From Burkholderia stabilis (GTDB lineage Bacteria; Pseudomonadota; Gammaproteobacteria; Burkholderiales; Burkholderiaceae), in assembly GCF_001742165.1 (NCBI RefSeq), contig NZ_CP016442.1:3658001-3722000 (forward strand): a DNA stretch of 64,000 nucleotides. Direction: 5' to 3'. The position numbers and the translations under genes are program-made. Of this stretch, positions 18,291 through 27,424 are shown piece by piece. The notes beneath the pieces are model-generated. The model was given only the letters and a program-made list of their open reading frames with translations. It made no database searches and was not told where the DNA came from. Position 1 is the stretch's first letter. Each line of letters begins with the position of its first letter.

Positions 18291-19175
18291 CTACGCGGCC
18301 AGCATCGCGTCGAGCAGCCATGAGCCGACCGGCCCGAGCGGCCGGTTGCGCGACCATACGGCATCGACCCGCACGCGGCGCGGCCAGCCGCGTGAGCGCA
18401 GCTCGCACAGCCGATCGCGCGCGAAGTGCTCGACCATCCAGCGCGGCAGCTCGGCCCAGCCGAACCCCAGCACGGCCATCTCCAGCAGCATCAGGTAGCT
18501 CGGCGCCAGCCAGTGCTGCGTGCCGACGACGATCCGGTGGTCGGCGCCGCGGCCTTCCGTTTTCACATAGGTATTGAGGCGCAGTTCGCGCGCATCGCGA
18601 AGCGCCGCGTGCGGCACTTCGGCGTCGCCGTACGCGGCGAGCGCGTGCGTGCGCCCGACGAACAGCCCGATCTCCGATTCCTCCGCCACCGTCGCCGCGC
18701 CGATATCGGCCGGGTAGGTCGCACGCGCGGCCATCAGCCCGAGCTGCGCGCGGCCCTGCTGGATCAGGTCGAGCACGTCCTCGTGCTCGGCGATCTGGCA
18801 TTCGAGCTCGAGCGCCGGAAAGCGCCGTTCGAGCGCCATCAACGTGTCCTCGTAACGCTGCGACTGGTACGTGTCGGACACGACGAGCGTCAGCCGCGCT
18901 TCCTCGCCATGCGCGAGCCGTGCGGCCGTGCGGTCGATCGCGGCGCCCGCCTCGAGCGCGCGTTGCACCTGCGGCAGCAGCGCGCGCCCGGCATCGGTCA
19001 GCGTCGGCGTGCGGGTCGAGCGGTCGAACAGCTGCACGCCGAGATCGATCTCGAGATTCGCGATTGCCTCCGATACGGTCGACTGGCGCTTGCCGAGCTT
19101 GCGCGCGGCGGCCGTGAACGAGCCGAGCAGCGCGGCTTCGGCGAAGGCGAGCAGGGCTTCGGGGGCGTGGCGCAT
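18291..19175 (-). CDS. LysR-family regulator, divergent to a PACE efflux gene
   Basis: A 294-residue LysR-type regulator with an N-terminal winged helix-turn-helix (residues 5-65: GSFTAAARKLGKRQSTVSEA, LGVQLFDRS) and a periplasmic-binding-protein-like effector domain. The ATG at 19175 has GAGGA nine bases upstream; an earlier start at 19220 would overlap the operator. It is transcribed away from the PACE efflux gene at 19288, with an ideal T-N11-A LysR box at 19198-19212. It probably senses a ligand and activates the pump, as AceR does for AceI in Acinetobacter. Confidence 0.9.
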   Translation of the reverse strand: MRHAPEALLAFAEAALLGSFTAAARKLGKRQSTVSEAIANLEIDLGVQLFDRSTRTPTLTDAGRALLPQVQRALEAGAAIDRTAARLAHGEEARLTLVVSDTYQSQRYEDTLMALERRFPALELECQIAEHEDVLDLIQQGRAQLGLMAARATYPADIGAATVAEESEIGLFVGRTHALAAYGDAEVPHAALRDARELRLNTYVKTEGRGADHRIVVGTQHWLAPSYLMLLEMAVLGFGWAELPRWMVEHFARDRLCELRSRGWPRRVRVDAVWSRNRPLGPVGSWLLDAMLAA

Positions 19176-19197
19176 GCGGCGGTCCTCATCACGATAT

Positions 19198-19212
19198 ATC
19201 GGTAAAACCGAT
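19198..19212. promoter_or_regulatory. LysR box between the LysR and PACE genes
   Basis: A perfect 15-base palindrome, ATCGGT-AAA-ACCGAT, contains T-N11-A. It is flanked by further imperfect symmetry (GATAT on both sides). It lies 22 bases before the LysR start and 75 bases before the PACE start. Confidence 0.75.
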
Positions 19213-19287
19213 GATATCAAACTGGATTCATACGGTTACGCCGATCAAAATGGCCGACATGATGATGCATACGAATCGGAGGGAATC

Positions 19288-19734
19288 ATGAAACAGACGA
19301 ACAAAACGGTGACGGAACGGCTCCTGCATGCGCTGACGTTCGAACTGGTCGCGATCGCGTTGTGCGCGCCGATCGGCGCGTGGCTGCTCGACATGCCGGT
19401 TTCGCACGTCGGCGTGCTGACGGTGATGGTGTCGCTGATCGCGATGGCCTGGAACATGGCCTTCAACACGTTGTTCGACCGCTTTGAACGGCGCGCGGGC
19501 CTGTCGCGCACGCTCGGCATGCGGATCGCGCACGCGGCCATATTCGAGCTCGGCCTGATCGTGATGGTGGTGCCGGTTGCCGCGTGGTGGCTGAACGTGA
19601 GCCTCATCGAGGCGCTGCTGCTCGACCTCGGCATCGTGCTGTTCTTCCTGCCCTATACGTTCTGCTTCAACCTCGCGTACGACGCGCTGCGCGCCCGCTG
19701 GATGGCGCGCCGGGTCGCGGTGCAGGCTGGTTGA
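19288..19734 (+). CDS. PACE-family multidrug/biocide efflux transporter
   Basis: A 148-residue membrane protein with four TM helices in two tandem pairs. Each pair has the bacterial transmembrane pair signature: RLLHALTFELVAIALCAPIG, WNMAFNTLFDRFE, then RIAHAAIFELGLIVMVVPVA and YTFCFNLAYDALRA. The Glu in each first helix (HALTFE, HAAIFE) matches the PACE proton-coupling residue of AceI. PACE pumps export chlorhexidine and short-chain diamines by proton antiport. GGAGGG precedes the ATG. Its regulator is divergent. The substrate cannot be predicted. Confidence 0.88.
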   Translation: MKQTNKTVTERLLHALTFELVAIALCAPIGAWLLDMPVSHVGVLTVMVSLIAMAWNMAFNTLFDRFERRAGLSRTLGMRIAHAAIFELGLIVMVVPVAAWWLNVSLIEALLLDLGIVLFFLPYTFCFNLAYDALRARWMARRVAVQAG

Positions 19735-19775
19735 GGACGGTCGAGGCCGGATGAGGCGGGCGGGGCGGCCGCCCG

Positions 19776-20984
19776 TCAGTGAGCCGCCGCCAGCAGCCAC
19801 GCGCCGCAGGCAATCGCGACCGCGCCGTAGACGGCATAGACGGGCACCTTGAAGCGCGCGAAACACAGCGTGGCGAAGGCGCCCGTCAGCCAGTAAACGG
19901 CGTCGGCGGGCTCGCGATGCAGGATCTTCACGACGGCGACGACGAGAAAACCCGTCGTCGCCGCGCGCAGCAGGCGCATTCCGTGCTCGAAGCGCGCATG
20001 GCGCTTGAGCCGGGACAGATGGTTCTGCGCAAACACGACGAGGCAGCCCGACGGGATGAACAGCGCGGCCGTGGCGAGCAGTGCACCGACCCAGCCGTCG
20101 GTCAGGTAGCCGAGAAACGGCACGACGTTCAGCAGCGGCCCCGGCGAGACGGGCGACAGCGCGAACGCCAGCGTGAAGTCGTGATCGGAGATGCCCGTTG
20201 CCGGCGACACGAACAGCGTCTTGAGCACGGGCAGCGCGGCGAAGCCGCCGCCGAACAGCGTCATGCCGGCGCCCGCGAGGCGCGGCCACAGCAGCTGCGC
20301 CTGGTAGTCGCCCGGCAGCGGCACCGCGAACAGCGTGACGAGCACGCCGAGCAGCACGAGCAGGTTGCGGTCGCGTCGCGCCAGCGTGAAATCGACCGCG
20401 TCGCGTTGCGACGGCCCCGTCAGCCAGCCCGCTGCGAACGCCGCGAAAAGAATCCCGACGAAAGCGGCCGGACTATGCGCGAAAGCAAGCAGAATCGTCG
20501 ACAGTGCGGCGATCAGCTGTTCGAGCCGCGTGCGCGCGAGCGTGCGCAACTGCTTGACCCACGTGACGCCGATCAGCGCGGCGAGCACCATCCCGAAGTG
20601 GTTGATCAGCATCGGCGCGGCAAGCGAACGCACGAGCGGCGTGCGATAGAACATCGCGAACAGCGTCATCAATACGAAGAATGGCAGCACGCTCGCGATG
20701 CCGGCGACCCATGCGCCGATGCGGCCATGCAGCGTCTGGCCGACCTGCACCGCAACATTGCAGCCGACGGGGCCCGGCACAAGCCACGCGAGCGCGACGA
20801 AATCGCCGAATACCTGGGGCTCGATGCGCTGCAACCGTTCGACATAGTGGCGCTCGAGCTGCGCCATCATCGAAAGCCCGCCCCACGAAATCGCCGAAAT
20901 GCCGGCGACGACCTTGAACAAGGTCCACAGGGATGCCTGTGCCGGTTCGACACGAGCACTCGCTTCGATTTCGACGGTCGTCAT
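19776..20984 (-). CDS. chrA: Chromate transporter (ChrA, CHR family)
   Basis: A 402-residue membrane protein built of two homologous halves of about six TM segments. The CHR motif occurs in each half: SWGGLSMMAQLERHYV (about residue 35) and FGGGFAALPVLKTLFV (about 235), with GPVGCNVAVQVG and SPGPLLNVVPFLGY. Long-chain CHR proteins expel chromate from the cytoplasm, driven by the membrane potential. I took the ATG at 20984 because the ~35 upstream codons are not conserved. No chrB regulator is adjacent. It lies opposite the PACE gene, about 40 bases from its end. Confidence 0.87.
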   Translation of the reverse strand: MTTVEIEASARVEPAQASLWTLFKVVAGISAISWGGLSMMAQLERHYVERLQRIEPQVFGDFVALAWLVPGPVGCNVAVQVGQTLHGRIGAWVAGIASVLPFFVLMTLFAMFYRTPLVRSLAAPMLINHFGMVLAALIGVTWVKQLRTLARTRLEQLIAALSTILLAFAHSPAAFVGILFAAFAAGWLTGPSQRDAVDFTLARRDRNLLVLLGVLVTLFAVPLPGDYQAQLLWPRLAGAGMTLFGGGFAALPVLKTLFVSPATGISDHDFTLAFALSPVSPGPLLNVVPFLGYLTDGWVGALLATAALFIPSGCLVVFAQNHLSRLKRHARFEHGMRLLRAATTGFLVVAVVKILHREPADAVYWLTGAFATLCFARFKVPVYAVYGAVAIACGAWLLAAAH

Positions 20985-21180
20985 GATTGTGTGTTGGGGC
21001 AGGGCCCGATCTCTCGCGTGTGGGCATGCCGGCGGCCGGCCGACAGTTTCGCCCTCCCGATTGTCCGCCGCGCATCGTGACACTGCCATGCGCGAAAACG
21101 CTAGTTAATGAACTAAACAATCGGATCGGAACGCGAAACAATGGCGGCGGCGCGCCCGTTGCGCCGCGGCCGCGGCGGGC

Positions 21181-23520
21181 TCAGGCGCCCGTGCTGCCCG
21201 TCGCGCGGTGCGCGATGACGTTCGGGTGGTCGCCGCGCACGCCAAAGCGGGCGATCAGTGCCGGAATCGCGTTGGCCGGCACGGGGCGCGAGAACAGGAA
21301 GCCCTGCGCCTCGATCTCGCCGAGCGCGGCCAGCCACGTGATCTGCTCCTCGGTTTCCGTGCCTTCGACGACGACGGTCAGGCCGAGCGAGCGCGCGAGA
21401 TGCACGATCGACGACACCATCACGCACACGCTGCGATCGTTCGGGATCGCCTGCACGAACGAGCGGTCGACCTTCAGCGTATCGACCGAGAAGCGGTGCA
21501 GGTACGACAGCGACGAATAGCCGGTGCCGAAATCGTCGAGGGCGATCCGGATGCCGAGCTTCTTCAGCGCGACGATCTTCTCGGAGACGAGCTCCGGATA
21601 TTCCATCATCGCGGTTTCGGTGATCTCGAGTTCGAGCCGGTTCGCGTCGATGCCGGTTTCCTGCAGCGTGCGCGAGATCGTCTCGATCAGGTCGCCGCGC
21701 CAGAACTGCACGGGCGAGATGTTGACCGCGAGCGTCAGCGTGTCGTGGCCCTCGTCGCGCCAGCGTGCGATCTGCTCGCACGCGGTGCGGATCACGAAGT
21801 CGCCGATCGGCACGATCAGGCCCGTTGATTCGGCGATCGAAATGAATTCGTTCGCGGAGATGATCCCGTGCTCGGGGTGATCCCAGCGCGCGAGCGCCTC
21901 GAAGCCGGTGATATAGCGGTGCGTGAGGTCGATCTTCGGCTGGTAGGCGAGGAACAGCTGCCCCTCGGCGAGCGCGACGCGCAATTGCTGTTCCCAGCGC
22001 ATCAGGTGGTCGGCGCGATGCGACAGGTGCGGCGCGTAGAACTGGTAGCAGTTCTTGCCGGCGTCCTTCGCGCTGTACATCGCGAGGTCGGCTTTCTTCA
22101 GCAGGTCGATCTCGCTTTCGTTCGCGACGGTGTGCAGCGCGATACCGATGCTCGCGTGCAGCACGAACGAACTGCCGCGCACGTCGAACGGCTCGCCGAA
22201 CATCCGGATGATCGCCTCCGCGAGCCGCACCGCGCGCCGCTCGACGTCGTCGCCCTTCATCACGACGACGAACTCGTCGCCGCCGATGCGCGCGAGCGAG
22301 CCTTCGTCGCCGACCGCATCGGACAGGCGCGACGCGGTCATCTGCAGCACGATGTCGCCGGCGTTGTGGCCGAGCGTGTCGTTGACGGTCTTGAAGTTGT
22401 CCAGATCGATGAACAGCAGGCCGAGCCGCGACAGGCTCGTCGGCATCGACACATCGTTGCGCAGCCCGCGCAGCGTCGCATAGCGGTTCGCGAGGCCGGT
22501 GAGCAGGTCGTATTCCGCGAGTTGCGTCATTTCCCGCTCGCGGCCGAGCAGCTTGCCGATCAGGCCCGTCGCGACGCCGAAGAACGCGAGCATCGCGAGC
22601 GTGATGAAGCTCGTCATCAGCAGGTAGACGTTGCGCGTATGGTAGTAGTCCGCGAATTCCTCGGTCTGCGACAGCCCGACCATCACCGCGAGCGGGTAGC
22701 CGTCGAGGTGGCGGTACGACACGATGCGCGTCACGCCGTCGATCGGGTCGATGATCGTGCCCGTCACGCGCTCGGCGATCGGGTAGACGCCCGACGCCGA
22801 AAACGCGCCCGGCGCGTTGCTGACCGAGCCCGTGCGCCGCGCGAGCACGGCGCCGGTGTCGGACACGACCGCGATCACGCCTTCCTTGCCGATCGCCGCG
22901 TTGTTGTAGAAGTCGTTCGTGAAATAGCTCGGGTCTTCCGACACCACGACGATGCCCGCGAAGCTGCCGTCCGGGTTATTCAGGCGCCGCGTCATCTGCA
23001 GCGTCCAGTGGCTCGACACGCGGCCGAGCACGGGCTTGCTGATGAACAGCCGATCGTCGTTGTGCGACAGGTGGACCTTGAAGTGTTCGCGATCGGACAG
23101 GTTGATCGGCTGCGGATGAAGCTCGGCCGTGTTCGCGAACAGGATACCCTTCGCGTTGACGAGCGAGACCTGGATCAGCGTGTCGCTCGGCACGACGCCT
23201 TTTTCGACGGCGCTCGCGAGGTTGAAGTGCGCGGGAGACTTCTCGAACTCGAACTTCACGAAACGGGTGATCTGGTCGACCTGGTGGATCGCCTTGACCG
23301 TATGCTGCTCGAGCGCGGAGGACAGGATTGCCGCGGACGCCGCCGCCTCCTTGTACGCGCTGTCCTTTTCCACCGACAGGCGCGCGACGATCACGGCCCA
23401 CAGCAGCGCGAGCGCCAGCATCCCGAGCAACGGGATCGCGAACAGCGCGCGCCGGCGCGACTTGCGCGGCGCGCGCAGCGGCCGGGTCGGCGGCGTAGGG
23501 TTGGACCGGGCGGAGCTCAT
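21181..23520 (-). CDS. Membrane GGDEF-EAL protein (cyclic di-GMP phosphodiesterase/cyclase)
   Basis: A ~779-residue protein: TM1 near residues 20-42, a double-CACHE-like periplasmic sensor (about 50-290), TM2, a GGDEF domain with GGDEF intact (RIGGDEFVVV) and a C-terminal EAL domain. Key residues of the EAL domain are kept: EALARW, NISPVQF, ELEITE, DDFGTGYSS, KVDRSF. Both domains look catalytically competent, so the net direction of cyclic di-GMP turnover cannot be predicted. Three in-frame ATGs exist (23616, 23553, 23520). I prefer the last because it is closest to the membrane anchor. It is a single-gene unit. Confidence 0.85.
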   Translation of the reverse strand: MSSARSNPTPPTRPLRAPRKSRRRALFAIPLLGMLALALLWAVIVARLSVEKDSAYKEAAASAAILSSALEQHTVKAIHQVDQITRFVKFEFEKSPAHFNLASAVEKGVVPSDTLIQVSLVNAKGILFANTAELHPQPINLSDREHFKVHLSHNDDRLFISKPVLGRVSSHWTLQMTRRLNNPDGSFAGIVVVSEDPSYFTNDFYNNAAIGKEGVIAVVSDTGAVLARRTGSVSNAPGAFSASGVYPIAERVTGTIIDPIDGVTRIVSYRHLDGYPLAVMVGLSQTEEFADYYHTRNVYLLMTSFITLAMLAFFGVATGLIGKLLGREREMTQLAEYDLLTGLANRYATLRGLRNDVSMPTSLSRLGLLFIDLDNFKTVNDTLGHNAGDIVLQMTASRLSDAVGDEGSLARIGGDEFVVVMKGDDVERRAVRLAEAIIRMFGEPFDVRGSSFVLHASIGIALHTVANESEIDLLKKADLAMYSAKDAGKNCYQFYAPHLSHRADHLMRWEQQLRVALAEGQLFLAYQPKIDLTHRYITGFEALARWDHPEHGIISANEFISIAESTGLIVPIGDFVIRTACEQIARWRDEGHDTLTLAVNISPVQFWRGDLIETISRTLQETGIDANRLELEITETAMMEYPELVSEKIVALKKLGIRIALDDFGTGYSSLSYLHRFSVDTLKVDRSFVQAIPNDRSVCVMVSSIVHLARSLGLTVVVEGTETEEQITWLAALGEIEAQGFLFSRPVPANAIPALIARFGVRGDHPNVIAHRATGSTGA

Positions 23521-23738
23521 CGAAGAGGGTGGCGTCCTGCTCGCGTGCGCCATCCGTCGGGATGGCCGGCTATGGTTGGGGTCGCCCCGGCGTCTGTTCG
23601 TTCGCGGGATGCGCAACCATGGACAGACCTCCGAAACAACGGATTAGGCCCGATATTACTGGCTGGAAGGTTTTTGCGATAGTTGGGGCGAATCGTAGGG
23701 GCGCCGGACGGGCCGGCGCCATCGCACATCGCGAAATG

Positions 23739-24620
23739 TCAGACGGGTGACAGGAAAGTGCCGTCGATGACCGTGACGGCGTGGCCGCCGATCCAGGTCG
23801 TGCCGTCTTCGTCGTAGCTGACGAAGATGCGGCCGTCGCGGCCGATCGCCGTGCCCTGGCGGGCCGTGTACGACGGGCCGGGGCGGCGTTCCTGCCGCGT
23901 CAGCAGCCCGGCCAGCGCGGCATTCGCGCTGCCGGTGACGGGATCTTCACCGACGCCGAAGTTGCCGCCCGTCATCAGGCAGCGGATTTCGAACGTCGCG
24001 GGGCCGCCTTCCGCGTGCGGCGCATAGACGGCGAGGCCGTCCGTGCCGTAGCGGCGCGTGATCGCCTCCAGCGCGGCCGGATCGGGCGACAGGCCGATAC
24101 AGGCGTCGGCCGACGTCAGCCGCACGACGAGCCACGGCGCGCCGTTGTCAACCGCGCACGGCTCGGCATCCATATCGATCGCATCGCTGCGCAGCGCGGC
24201 GGCCAGCGCCGCGTAATCCGAGCGGTCGAGCGGCGTGACGCGTGCCGGCGGCGCGGCGAACGCCCAGCCGTCGGCCTGCTCGCGCAGCGCAACCTGGCCG
24301 ACCCCGCACTGCTGGATCAGCCGGCCCGGCGTGCGTGGCCGCGCGCCGCTTTCGAGGAACGCGTGCGCGGTGCCGATCGTCGGGTGGCCGGCGAACGGCA
24401 GTTCGCCGCACGTCGTGAAGATCCGCACGCGGTAGTCGGCTTCCGGGTCGGTCGGCGTGCAGACGAACGTCGTTTCCGACAGGTTCGTCCAGCGGGCGAT
24501 CGCGAGCATGTCGTCGTCGCCGAGCGAATCGGCGTCGAAGATCACGGCGAGCGCGTTGCCCTTGAACGGCACCGACGTGAACACGTCGACCTGCTTGAAG
24601 CGGACGAGGCGAGCGGACAT
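23739..24620 (-). CDS. PhzF-family isomerase
   Basis: A 293-residue PhzF-like protein of two similar halves of diaminopimelate-epimerase fold. The family residues are visible: Glu in WTNLSETTFV near residue 49, GHPTIGTAHAF, and GEDPVTGSANAAL with the catalytic Asp. In phenazine producers PhzF isomerises DHHA, but most chromosomal members act on unknown substrates. No phenazine genes lie nearby. It precedes ridA on the other side of a 13-base gap, in a minus-strand cluster with an aminotransferase, an EamA transporter and a VOC protein. Confidence 0.9.
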   Translation of the reverse strand: MSARLVRFKQVDVFTSVPFKGNALAVIFDADSLGDDDMLAIARWTNLSETTFVCTPTDPEADYRVRIFTTCGELPFAGHPTIGTAHAFLESGARPRTPGRLIQQCGVGQVALREQADGWAFAAPPARVTPLDRSDYAALAAALRSDAIDMDAEPCAVDNGAPWLVVRLTSADACIGLSPDPAALEAITRRYGTDGLAVYAPHAEGGPATFEIRCLMTGGNFGVGEDPVTGSANAALAGLLTRQERRPGPSYTARQGTAIGRDGRIFVSYDEDGTTWIGGHAVTVIDGTFLSPV

Positions 24621-24633
24621 CGTGCCGTGCCCG

Positions 24634-25092
24634 TTACGCGACTTCGGCGATCAGTTCGATCTCGACGCACGCGCCGAGCGGGATCTGTGCGACGCCGAAG
24701 GCCGAGCGTGCGTGCTTGCCCGCGTCGCCGAACACTTCCGCGATCAGTTCCGACGCGCCGTTCGTCACGAGGTGCTGTTCGGTGAAGTCGAGCGTCGAGT
24801 TGACGAGGCTCATCAGCTTGACGATGCGCGTGACCTTGTTCAGGTCGCCGGTGTGCGCGTGCAGCGTCGCCAGCAGGTCGATCGCGATCGAGCGCGCGGC
24901 CGCCTTGCCGTCTTCCGTCTGCAGATCCGCGCCGAGCTTGCCGGCCCAGACCTTGCCGTCCTTCTTCGCGATGTGGCCCGACAGGTAGACCGTGTTGCCG
25001 CTCTGCGCGCTCATCACGTAGGCGGCGGCCGGTGCGCCGGCGATCGGGAGCTCGATGCCGAGCGACTTCAGTTTGTCGTAGACGTTAGCCAT
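24634..25092 (-). CDS. RidA-family (YjgF/Rid) protein
   Basis: A 152-residue member of the Rid superfamily of the longer YoaB/Rid2-7-like type, with YLSGHIAKKDG, VTRIVKLMSLVNST and a C-terminal RSAFGVAQIPLGACVEIELIAEV carrying the conserved Glu. RidA deaminates reactive enamine/imine intermediates formed by PLP enzymes. The canonical Arg of RidA appears at RSAFGVAQ. It fits its neighbours: a fold-type I aminotransferase ends 43 bases upstream. It starts at ATG 25092. Confidence 0.88.
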   Translation of the reverse strand: MANVYDKLKSLGIELPIAGAPAAAYVMSAQSGNTVYLSGHIAKKDGKVWAGKLGADLQTEDGKAAARSIAIDLLATLHAHTGDLNKVTRIVKLMSLVNSTLDFTEQHLVTNGASELIAEVFGDAGKHARSAFGVAQIPLGACVEIELIAEVA

Positions 25093-25134
25093 GCGTTCGG
25101 TTCCTTGTAGAAAGTCGTGACAGGAAAAAGGGGA

Positions 25135-26316
25135 TCAGAGACGCTCGCGCAGCAGCTTGCCGAGGCGCGCCACGCCTTCCTCGATCTTCTCGGGCGGCAC
25201 CGTCACGAACGACAGGCGCAGCGTGTTCTGCTGCGCGTTGTCCGCGAAGAACGGCGCGCCCGGCACGAAGGCGACGTGGTTGTCGACGGCCGCGGCGAGC
25301 AGCTTCATGCTGTCGATCTGCGCGGGCAGGTTCACCCAGATAAACATCCCGCCTTCCGGGCGGTTCCACGTGACGCCTTCCGGCATGTGGCGCGCGAGCG
25401 AGGCGAGCATCGCGTCGCATTGCGCGCTGTACAGCTCGCGGATCGTCGGGATGTGCTCGTCGAGGAAGCCGTCCTTGATCACTTCGTGCGCGATGCGCTG
25501 GGTGAGCGTCGGCGTGTGCAGGTCGGTGGCCTGCTTGGCCTGCACGAGCTTGAAGTGGAGCTCCTCGGGCGCAATGATGTAGCCGATCCGCAGGCCCGGC
25601 GCGAGCACCTTCGAGAACGTGCCGAGGTGCACGACGTGGTCGGGCGCCATCGACAGCATCGTCGGCAGCGGCTCGCCGCGGTAGTTCAGTGCGCCGTACG
25701 GATCGTCTTCCAGCACCGGGAACGGGCTCGACTGCGCGAACGCGGCGAGCGCGCGGCGGCGCTCGACGGGCAGGCGGCGGCCGGTCGGGTTCTGGAAGTT
25801 CGGCTGCGCGTACAGCAGGCGCGCGCCTTGCGTCAGTTCGGGCGTGAGGCCTTCGGGCAGCAGGCCCTGCTCGTCGGTCGGCACCTGCACGTAGCGCGGC
25901 TCGTACAGCGAGAACGACTGCAGCGCGCCGAGGTAGGTCGGGGTTTCGACGAGGATCGGGCTGCCCGGATCGACGAGCGCCTTGCCGAGCAGGTCGAGCG
26001 CCTGTTGCGAGCCGGTCGTGATCAGCACCTGCGACACGCGTACGCTGTAGCGCTCGGCGATCCACTCGCGCAGCGGCAGGTAGCCTTCGGTCGCGCTGTA
26101 CTGGAGCGCGGCGGCGGGCGCATCGCGCAGCACGCGGTCGGCTGCGGCGCGCATGCGTTCGGCCGGGAACGTCGCGGGGGCGGGCAGGCCGCCGGCGAAC
26201 GAGATGACCTCGGGGCGTTCCGTGACCTTCAGGATCTCGCGGATCGCAGAGCTCGTCAGCTTGCGGGCGCGTTCGGAAAGCTGCCAGTGCGGCGGATGCA
26301 GGTCGCTCGGATTCAT
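25135..26316 (-). CDS. PLP-dependent aminotransferase, fold type I (2-aminoadipate transaminase-like)
   Basis: The 393-residue enzyme has the type I aminotransferase core: TTGSQQALDLLGKAL, VETPTYLGAL, YAQPNFQNPTG, EDDPYGAL and the PLP-binding Lys in TFSKVLAPGLRIGYI. No N-terminal helix-turn-helix is present, so it is a stand-alone enzyme and not a MocR regulator. It resembles LysN/2-aminoadipate and valine-pyruvate transaminases; the substrate is uncertain. It is likely in one transcript with ridA and PhzF. The MocR regulator at 28348 and this gene share the same catalytic fold. Confidence 0.88.
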   Translation of the reverse strand: MNPSDLHPPHWQLSERARKLTSSAIREILKVTERPEVISFAGGLPAPATFPAERMRAAADRVLRDAPAAALQYSATEGYLPLREWIAERYSVRVSQVLITTGSQQALDLLGKALVDPGSPILVETPTYLGALQSFSLYEPRYVQVPTDEQGLLPEGLTPELTQGARLLYAQPNFQNPTGRRLPVERRRALAAFAQSSPFPVLEDDPYGALNYRGEPLPTMLSMAPDHVVHLGTFSKVLAPGLRIGYIIAPEELHFKLVQAKQATDLHTPTLTQRIAHEVIKDGFLDEHIPTIRELYSAQCDAMLASLARHMPEGVTWNRPEGGMFIWVNLPAQIDSMKLLAAAVDNHVAFVPGAPFFADNAQQNTLRLSFVTVPPEKIEEGVARLGKLLRERL

Positions 26317-26468
26317 AGTCTCCTCGTTCGGATATCGTGGTCAGTCAAGAAAGGTCGTTCGGGCGGATCGCTTCGACGCGGCCGGGTGGGCGTGCGCGAG
26401 CGCGATCGAGCCTTCGCGGCCGGGTGGGCAAAACCGATCAGGCAAAACGTCCATTATGGCGCACCTGT

Positions 26469-27377
26469 TCAGCCGGCGCGAGCCGGTTGCGCGGTGGTGG
26501 CGACCGCCGAGCGCCGCCCCAGCACCACGGTGGCGATCACGGCGGCTGCGAACAGCCACGTCGACGGCGTCACCGTTTCGCCGAACAGCAGCGCGGAAAA
26601 TGCAATCGTGAAGAAAATCTGCAGCAGCTGCACCTGGCCGACGCGCGCGATGCCGCCCATCGCGAGCCCGGCATACCACGCGAAGAAGCCGATGAACTGC
26701 GAAAAGAGGGTCACGTAGCCGAACGCGAGCCACGTGCGCAGCGCGAGCGGGCCCGGATGCGCGGCATGCTGCATCCACGCAAGCCAGCCGACCGGCAGCA
26801 CGAGGAACGGCGCGGACACGACGAGCGCCCAGCAGATCACCTGCCAGCCGCCGATCTGGCGCGCGAGGCGCGCGCCTTCCGCATAACCGAGTGCGCCGAT
26901 GCCGACCGCGACGAGCATCAGCGCGTCGCCGGCCTGCACCGTGCCGCCGCCGTCGCGCAGCGCGAACGCGATCACGAGCGCGCTGCCGGCCACCGCGCTG
27001 GCCCAGAACGCCTTCGACGGCCGCTCGTGCGACAGCCACGCCGCGTACAGCGCGACGAACAGCGGCTGCAGCCCGTTGACGACCGCGCCGTGCGCGGCCG
27101 GCACGGATTTCATCGCCCACGCGGAGAACACCGGATACGCGATGATCACGCCGGCCGACGTGATCGCGAGGCTTTTCAGCTGCGCGCGGGTCGGCAGCGC
27201 CTCGCGGCGCCACCACAGCAGCAGGCCGGCCGGCACGGCGGCGGCGAGCGCGCGGCCGAGCCCGTTGAGCAGCGGGTTGAGTTCGGACACGACGATACGC
27301 GTCATCGGCAGCGTCAGGCTGAAGATCATGACGCCGATGAGGCCGAGCAGCATGCCCCGGGTTTCGCGCGAATTCAT
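26469..27377 (-). CDS. EamA-family (DMT) transporter
   Basis: A 302-residue membrane protein with ten predicted helices in two EamA repeats (GLIGVMIFSLTLPMTRIVV near the start, YVTLFSQFIGFFAWYAGLA in the second). Such drug/metabolite transporters export amino acids, nucleobases or related metabolites. The ATG at 27377 begins the first helix; the longer frame upstream is a shadow of the VOC gene. The gap to the VOC gene is short (47 bases), suggesting co-transcription with it under the divergent MocR regulator. Confidence 0.88.
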   Translation of the reverse strand: MNSRETRGMLLGLIGVMIFSLTLPMTRIVVSELNPLLNGLGRALAAAVPAGLLLWWRREALPTRAQLKSLAITSAGVIIAYPVFSAWAMKSVPAAHGAVVNGLQPLFVALYAAWLSHERPSKAFWASAVAGSALVIAFALRDGGGTVQAGDALMLVAVGIGALGYAEGARLARQIGGWQVICWALVVSAPFLVLPVGWLAWMQHAAHPGPLALRTWLAFGYVTLFSQFIGFFAWYAGLAMGGIARVGQVQLLQIFFTIAFSALLFGETVTPSTWLFAAAVIATVVLGRRSAVATTAQPARAG

Positions 27378-27424
27378 GTCGTGGGTGTCTCCGTATTGCA
27401 GGGTTCGTGTAATCGAGGGTGTGT

